Assembly (NCBI GenBank): GCA_013368315.1
Contig: JAACJM010000032.1
Coordinates: 62,001 to 126,000, forward strand
Length of the DNA: 64,000 nt
Source of the DNA: Tetrapyrgos nigripes
Taxonomy: Eukaryota; Basidiomycota; Agaricomycetes; Agaricales; Campanellaceae
Reading direction: 5' to 3'
Of the stretch, positions 57,192 to 64,000 are shown in pieces; position 1 is the first letter of the stretch, and each line of letters starts with the position of its first letter. A model generated the notes under the pieces. The model had not been told where the DNA came from, did not search any database, and was given only the letters and a program-made list of their open reading frames with translations. Position numbers and translations under genes: made by a program.

Positions 57192-60100
57192 CTATATTTC
57201 GCCCTCTTCCTTACTCTGTTCTACAACCTGGCTAGTCAAATACGAAACGAGACCAAAAGCTTCCAACAACGCCGGAACCACGAACGGTTCCTTCACCTCC
57301 CTCTGCAAGTCTTGCAGTTCTTCCACAGCCTGCTTTCGTTCTGCTTCAGCTAGGCTCCTAGCTTCTTTTGACTCCCGTAACGCATGTTCAATCCTCTTGT
57401 AATCCTCTTCAGATTGCTTCCTCGCTTCTTCTGACTCCCTCAACGCAATTTCGATCGCCTTTCGCCTTTCATCAGCTAGTTTCCATCCTTGTTCTGACAC
57501 CCGTACAGCATCTTCAGCCCTCTTCCGTTCCTCCTCGGCCACTTTCCTCAAACCTTCAGACTTCCTTAATTGCCCTTGCGCATTCCTGCCTAGTATTTCC
57601 CCCGCTTCTTCGGACTTGTGGAATGCGTTTTCAGCCCGCCTTCGTCCTTCATCAGATACTTGCCTCGCATCTTCAGCTTTCTTTCGTTCTTCATCAGCTG
57701 CTTTCCTCAAATCCCCAGCTTTGCGTATTGCATCACGGGCCCCTTTGTACACTGTTTGTCTCATTGCTTCAAATTGCTTCAACGCGACTTCAGCCACTTC
57801 CCTCTTCTGTTCAGACTCCCGTAACATGTTCTCGGCGTTCTCGCGTCCTTCTTCAGCAACTTTTCTCAAACTCTCCGACTGCTGTAAACCTTCCCGAACG
57901 ACGTCTCTTTCCTGCTCAGCTTTCTGCAACGCGTCTTCAGCCTGCTTTCGTCCTTCCTCGGCCGTTTGCCTCGAATCTTCAGATTTTTGTAACTCCTCTA
58001 GCACCTTCTTAGTTTCCAATTCTACTACTTTCTCATCTTGAGCCTTCTGCAATGCATCTTGAGCCTGCTTGCATTGCTCTTCAGTTGCTTTTCTCCAGTC
58101 ATCCAAAACCTTCAACTTCTGCCGCATCACTACCAATGCCGAATGATGCTGCTTCAATTGCTGCTCTTTTTCTTCCAGTGCCTTTTGGCGAGTCTGTGAA
58201 GTCTCCTCCGATTCCTTTAGCTTGGTAGATAGCTCAGTACGTGCTTGTCGTTCAGTACGTAGTTGAGAATTAAGAGATTGGAAGCTGGCTTTAATTTGTT
58301 CCCAACTGCTTTGTGGTATCATGACATAGGATTCGGAAGATGATTTGGTAGGCACAGTATTGACAGAGGCGAGGGTCGTGTGTGCGTGTATGGCAGGAGA
58401 AAAGGGATTTGGTGAAGGAGACAAAGCATTGGCGATAGCGCTGACGGTGGTTGCAGTTGAGGTAGAAGGAGTAGAATTAGACGTCGAAGAGGTAGTGTTG
58501 GTGGTAAGTATGGTAGAGGTTGCATTGGTGATCGCAGGTGTGTTGGGATGGGTAAGGTTGGTGACCACGTGAGTAGGAGTGCTGGTGGTGATTGTAGGTG
58601 TGAGAGGAGACGTTGAGTGAGATATGGCAGGTGTTGCGTTAACGAAGGTGCCGGCGGCCACGTATGCGATAGAAGGAGCAGAAAAAGTGGGAGACCCATC
58701 GTTGGCGGCTGTGTAGGCGCTTGTAGAAGGGGGATTAGGAATAGGAATGGTAGAGTTAGAGGGTGGATTCTGTAGTCTCAGCTGAATGCCGGATGTGGAA
58801 AGAGTTGGAAGATTTGGCGTAGGCGTATGAGCAGGAATGGTACATTTTGAAGGTGAGAGTCGCAACCTCTTATTCGCAACCTCGTTCCGAGATTCTTCTG
58901 GTTTTCGCTTGACACCGGCCGATGGAGATGCAGGCTGGGATGGTTGGACTGGATGACTTGGTCGACTAGGCACCTGCGGCCTTCCGATAGAATTTGCAGG
59001 GCTCATGATCGCGTTAGGGCATCCATTAACCAGGCCTGGTCTCGGTACAACGGCATTAGGAGAAGTAAGAGAAGTCGTGGGTGACCTCTTCGTAAAACTG
59101 GGTAGCTCACTGCCAATCCTTCCTGCCCTAACAGCATGAGGCGTCTGAGGTGGAGATGCTGTGAAAGGTTTACTCCTATATGCTGCTTGGTTTGCAGTAG
59201 GAGAAGCCGTCGACGTACTAAGGCTGTTCACAACCCTGCTTTGGTTTGGGGAGCTTGAGCTCGAAGCCGTTGGCTGGATCACTGCACTTGAAGAAGGGAC
59301 TGGAGCACCAGCGACGGGAGAAGAAGGGTGCGATTGGGACTGCGATGACGCAGATGTGGTTTGAGCATTCGACGGCTTCAAGGCAGGTCGACTCGTGACT
59401 ACGGCTTGGTTTGGAGCAACAATCCCAGAACCTGAAGAAGGGCCTGACTGAAACTGTGGTAATGGGCTTTGAGAAGTCGACGACTTCAGCACGGGGCGAT
59501 TGCCAACCACGAATTGGTTTGGGGTGGATGACGCCTTCGACTGGGTGACCGGAGCCGAAGAAGACTGCTTCTGAATGGCATTGCCAGGGGTAGATGGACA
59601 AGATAGGAATTGTGCCGTGCGTATGCCACTTTGTGAAGTGAAAGGTGCCGCCGTCGGATTATTAACTACTCCAGCTTGACTAGGGGTAGGAGAACCATTC
59701 GATTCAGCGATTAGACCCGGTCGATGTCTATTCACAACCCCGTTTTCGGTTGTGGTAGATGAAATACGACGCTGTTCAAGTCCGACTGGAAGTTGCATTA
59801 TCCCGTGTCTCTGCACGACACCACCAGCGGTATAATTACCCGATTGGGACTGTGATCTGATGTGGGTAGTAGTCGAGGGTGTCGACGAAGGGTTGTTCGC
59901 GGCTCCGGGTCGATTTGGTAGGGATGAAGCTGAGATCGTTGACTGAACGACGGGAGACGATGGAGGCTGGCGGCGATTGGCAGTGGAATGACGCGATTGG
60001 AATTGTGGTATGTTTTGGGAGTTGACTGGCTGCGATCGAGAAGTGGAAGGTGCACTTTGCGAAGCATTAGCTTGCGGTGGTTGGGCTACAGTTGGTCGTG

Positions 60101-60683
60101 GAGTTGGAGTGTTGGGCTGCTGGATGTTTGGTGTCTGAATCGAAGACAAAGGACAGGGAAGCTGTAGAGAGAAATCAGGGAAGAAAGCATTGTATGTATA
60201 GGATAACACGGACTGTATAAGGATTAGCGACAATAGACTGGTGCCCGTTGGGTGTATGAAGCTCAATTTTGCATCTGGAGTGAAAGAATGAGATGTTGAG
60301 CACCGTTGATAGAGTTTCAGTCTTGAAGAACGAACATTCCCTTCGATTCCAGTTGGTTCCTTGTAATACCCCCGTGCCAGTCAGAGCCAATTTTCTTCGT
60401 CATCAAATCCAGGAAAGTCTTCGCAACACCAGTGAAAATTAGCAGTTTTTTTTTGCAGTCAGCGTGATTAGAAACTCACCTGGGAGTACACATTCCAGTT
60501 AAATTGAACACAATCAGTATAAATGAAGTCAACCCGATCCATGGGTGGTTTAGGGATAGCCAAGTATTCAAGATCATCCCAGAGTCTTTGAGGAATTCGA
60601 CGTTCAACTGAGTAAGAACCGTCTGTGCCTTTGTTATAGGTGATTGTGATAGTAATTCCATGGCTCCAGTCGTTGTTGACCAT
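57192..60683 (-). CDS. T2: 1107-residue coiled-coil protein of the three-gene family
   Basis: Exons 60683-60480, 60418-60336, 60274-60208, 60161-57192. N-terminal domain: ITITITYNKG, WDDLEYLAIPKPPMDR, VQFNWNVYSQ, then KIELHTPNG and NPYTVR, matching T3 closely and T1 more loosely, with shared intron positions. About 550 residues of Pro/Ser/Asn/Gln-rich low complexity follow (basic KRKPEES and KRLRLSPSK, then Ser/Thr/Asn runs). The last 420 residues are a long coiled coil of 21-residue repeats such as LRESEEARKQSEEDYKRIEH. It ends with KEPFVVPALLEAF and VEQSKEEGEI. No known domain. The shape suggests a structural or scaffold protein; location unknown. Confidence 0.85.
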
Positions 60684-62140
60684 GGCGTACGAGTCGTCCT
60701 GGTATTCTGTGCCACGTTCTCTCTCTACAGATGAGCGTCAGGGTGAGCGTAGTGGTATGATAGACCTGGATTATGATATTTCCGAAACCCACATCCGCAA
60801 TATTCGCTTCTCAACATTTCAAATTTGCTCTTTCTTCGCATACTTCTTCGAGCGCCCTGTTCACCTCAGCATCACATTCCTCGTGAAGATAGACACTTGG
60901 ATTGGAGGAGAAGAAGGAAGAAGTTCGGGAGAACCTTGAAGAATTTCCGTGATAAGCCCGAGGAACGAGGGCTTATTTAAGGATAAGCTAGCAGAGCGTT
61001 GTGACTGTCGCACTGACGCTCACGTTACCTGACGCGTCCTTCTTTCTTGGACAGTCAACAACGCTAAAGCCTGAAGCTTTCCAGGCCTTTTTCGCACCCA
61101 CCCACCACATCCCTTTTCTCTCCAGTTTCTGGGTGTTCCAGGTGTTGAGAATCTTTCGTCTTCTGGATCCCAGAAGCTCAGGTCTCGGCTTCGAGATTTT
61201 CTGGCATCTTGTGGCCGCGGGTTCTGCTTTCCCAATCAGGACGCGCCTCTTACGGACGCGTTGCCTTTGGTATTCACGTGATCCGCCGGCTGTGCCGATC
61301 ATCTCTCGGGCCGAGCCCTCAGACAAAACTCAACGACCGACTAGCATAAAGCACAGTCGTTGTTTTATCTTTCTCTTTTTCTTCTCTTCTTATACTCAGT
61401 TTATCTGAGTACCCCGTTTTCTACAATTGAAGACTCACATAGCGGCCAGCTAGCTTATCCATGACGCTCAGGAGTCAGGTCGTTATCTTATCACGTGTGC
61501 CTGACTCTATGAGCTTTAAAACTTTTTGTCGACAAACCACACTGTTAGAGAGAATACACGGCAATAGGCATTGGATAGCTAAATGGGTTGAAGGACTGAT
61601 TTGTCAATCGCGATCGAGAGGATTACTTAGAGTCATAGATTAGGTCTTCAGCCGCCTCCTCCGCTGGGGGCAGGTTCCTATACCATTAAGTCCCACATCT
61701 TTTTTTTTTTGCTCGCTGAGTGCTCTTCCTTGTCATAGAGATGTTCATGAAACTCTTTCTGATTTTTCCTGATTTTTCCTTTTTTACCAATCGCAATACG
61801 AGCTACTTGTAGGTCTCCTGGAAACCGGAGCCGCCTCCAACGTCCTTCCCACTTGCGAAGCTTGATACCACAACAAGGCTACCAAGAGAATTGAGCGTCG
61901 TATTGGAAAGCCTTATTTCTTCCAGGACGGCAAATATCATCTGTCCACAATTTGCCTCCTGGCTTGGTCCTTTTGCACTGTGCAGTGATTTCAAGTTATT
62001 CATGTTTGCGATGTACATATCCAAACAGTTATAGTACAGGAGTGTTGTATGTGGCTAGGATGTAATAAAGATAAGCTAACAGATAGATAGACAGATATGT
62101 TTACATTCCCCGCATCCCGCTATATGCATATGTCCATGAC
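60684..62140. other. Intergenic region between T2 and T3
   Basis: No coherent gene. A small minus-strand frame at 62024-61803 (MNNLKSLHSAKG) could be a leucine-rich relic but is unsupported. T-runs near 61700. Confidence 0.45.
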
Positions 62141-63519
62141 TCAGGATGAGCTCTGTTCCAACACCCGGTCTGTCAAATCCGAAACCAGAGCAAAAGCCTC
62201 CAACAAGGCTGGTACCACAAACGGGTCCTTCATCTCCCTCTGCAAATCCTGCAACGCCTCCACAGCCCGCACTCGTTCAGCTTCAGCTAGTCTCCTCGTT
62301 TCCTCCGACTCTCTTAATGCGTCTTCAAGCTTTCTTCGTTCTTGTTCCGCAAGTGCTTTCCCTTCTTCTAATACCCGTAACACGTCTTCAGCCGCCTTTC
62401 GCCCTTCTTCAGCCGCTCTCCTCAAAGCCTCAGACTCTAGTAGTAGCTCTTCTCGAGTCTTCTTCCATCCCTCTTCTGCTAGCCGTCTTGCTTCCTCGGA
62501 GTCTCGTAAAGCCTCTTCAGCCTTCTTTCGCTCATTCTCGGCCAGCCTCCTTCTTCTCTCTAGCTGCTGTAGTACATCTCCGACCTTCTTTCGCAGTTCT
62601 TCACTTCCCTCCTGCGAGCTTTCAGCTCGAGAAATTTGCAAGTCAGGAGATTTTAGAGGCAACTTTAGTGGTACTTTATTCGCGCGGTCGGTAGAAGCAG
62701 GAATGGCGAAAGTGGTAGGACATGTATTGGAAGTGGCAGAGATAGCACGAGGAACGGAGCGAAAGATAGCTGAGGACGGTTTTTTATTCGCACCCTCACC
62801 ATCCTCAAATCCCGCTTTGCGCTTCGTACCTGCCAATGTAGCAGTAATTGGATATTGTCTAGCCAGTTCCCCGGACACGAGTGTTTTAGCAGGAGTAGGT
62901 AGTGATGTCGAGCTAACGGCTAAACCCGACGAAGGTTGGACCTGTGATGTGAGAGGCCGTAGCAAGGATGATTGACCTGGAGATTTGTAGAAGGACGGAT
63001 TGGGAAGCTTCAAAAAGGATATCAGGTACGAAAGCGTACATATATGAGAGAGGACACGAACTGTATAGGGGTTGTAGACGACAGAATAGTACTCGTTGGG
63101 CGCACGAAGCTCAATTTTAGATCTAGACAGGGAATAAAAGAATCAATGCAAACGATTGGTCACTACAGGCTTTCAAGAACGTACATTGCCTTGAACTCCA
63201 GCTTACTGACGTCTACATGTTTCTGCTCGTCAGAACCGAGCTTCCTCTTCATCAGTTCCAAGAAAACCTACACAACGCCAATGAAGGTCAGCAAGGCAAC
63301 CGGGTGTCAGCCTGAGCAGAAGCAGAAACTCGCCTCTGAATAAGTACTCCAACTAAACTCGACAGAACCTTTAGAGATTTTGATCCGGTCCATGGGTGGT
63401 CTGGGAAGAGCCAAGTGCTCGAGGTCCTCTAGGAGTATTTGACGTGATGCTGGGCCTGCGCCTTTGAGGTAGGTGACCCTGACGATAATTTCATCGCCCG
63501 TGTATTTGCTGACGACCAT
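62141..63519 (-). CDS. T3: 400-residue coiled-coil protein of the three-gene family
   Basis: Exons 63519-63334, 63267-63185, 63122-63056, 63007-62141; exons 2 and 3 have exactly the lengths of T2 exons 2 and 3 (83 and 67 nt). N-terminal domain: IIVRVTYLKG, EDLEHLALPRPPMDR, SVEFSWSTYSE, FLELMKRKLGSDE, KIELRAPNE, NPYTVR. The middle is short (about 140 residues). The coil is made of 21-residue units (LRDSEEARRLAEEGWKKTRE, LRESEETRRLAEAERVRAVE), then KDPFVVPALLEAF and LEQSSS. The first intron has a GC donor (GAG|GCGAGT) where T2 has GTGAGT. An in-frame ATG at 63537 would add six residues; 63519 fits the T2 start better. Confidence 0.85.
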
Positions 63520-64000
63520 AATGTATGACGCAACCAACGGTGTGGCCTTGAGATCTTGAGTACGGTCGAGCGCAGCACTTGGTCAAGTTGCTAGTAGTAG
63601 TTGACGTTGAACGTTGAGTCATGGCCTAGTCTCTTAACAAGACTCAATTGATCATGAGCTCATAGCTCACCAAGTAGCTTATTAATAGGTCATATTGCCG
63701 GTAACTCCCAGTCCATTCACTTGCTTCTTCTATCCGTTCCATTGTTCTTTCCTTCTCATTTCTAACGAAGTCAAGCCACCCTTGGACTGCTTAGAGTTTA
63801 GAGAGAAAGACATTGAGAAGAGACCAGGAAGAAACTGGGACAACTAACGTGTAAGTATGGCCAATTTCCTTCCAACCTCCATGTCAATTTGGCTACTGCT
63901 TCCAAGTATCTCGACGATTGTATGGCCAACAACGTCTACAGCATCGAACTATGTAAGACTAGGCTCAAAGTTGATCTCTCTGCTATCCCAACTGCCACGA
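63520..64000. other. Right-edge region
   Basis: From about 63860 an open plus-strand frame (NLATASKYLDDCMANNVYSI) runs off the window and could be the start of another gene; there is too little to call it. Confidence 0.3.

Noticed and set aside
61001..61408. Overlapping frames on both strands of 112-135 codons
   Set aside because: No motif, no splice structure, both strands open to similar length; chance frames.

Overview
The window is nuclear DNA of a mushroom-forming basidiomycete (Agaricomycetes; an agaric is likely, species not determinable). The evidence is small GT-AG introns of about 50-90 bp in almost every gene, clusters of F-box/leucine-rich-repeat genes and relics, a cytochrome P450 with 14 exons, three Gfo/Idh/MocA oxidoreductases, a CmcJ/asaB-type oxidoreductase, a cytosolic-type GH5 exo-glucanase and a Tad-like LINE.

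Layout. 1-2037 is one copy of a segmental duplication (3' part of a P450 plus the start of an F-box pseudogene); the other copy is 28542-30578. The F-box pseudogene of the first copy runs to 4010 and carries a 400-bp solo LTR with a 5-bp target duplication. A second F-box gene lies on the minus strand at 4340-5960, followed by 3.7 kb without recognisable genes. 9681-20678 is one complete LINE on the minus strand, bounded by a 14-bp target-site duplication and with a 1271-bp non-autonomous hAT element (8-bp duplication, 16-bp inverted ends) inside its endonuclease region. Its frames are broken mainly by changes of the CpG-to-TpG/CpA kind. 21775-23334 is an intact F-box gene, followed by a repeat-rich Q/P/S low-complexity coding region with an AT-hook and a broken frame. 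27497-29914 is an apparently intact 545-residue P450. 30152-33640 holds F-box fragments around one intact 557-residue member.

From 33.8 kb the window is richer in ordinary genes: Gfo/Idh/MocA oxidoreductase A (minus), an unrecognised small protein, a 1703-residue protein (T1), GH5, a CmcJ/asaB-like enzyme, an F-box pseudogene, oxidoreductases B and C in tandem, a 101-residue unknown protein, a kinase-like protein, and two more minus-strand proteins (T2, 1107 residues; T3, 400 residues).

The most interesting signal is that T1, T2 and T3, differing greatly in length, look like one unnamed family. They share an N-terminal domain whose first introns fall at the same positions and phases, a low-complexity centre of very variable length, and a C-terminal coiled coil ending in a motif close to EPFVVPALLEAF. 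In T2 and T3 the coil is made of 21-residue repeats. T1 also has several SUMO-type motifs. The exon models given for P450, A, B, C, T1, T2, T3, GH5, the CmcJ-like gene and the 101-residue gene were assembled by hand from splice signals; each sums to a whole number of codons.

No operon logic applies here. P450, oxidoreductases and the CmcJ-like enzyme could belong to specialised metabolism, but no synthase or terpene cyclase is present and no pathway is claimed.
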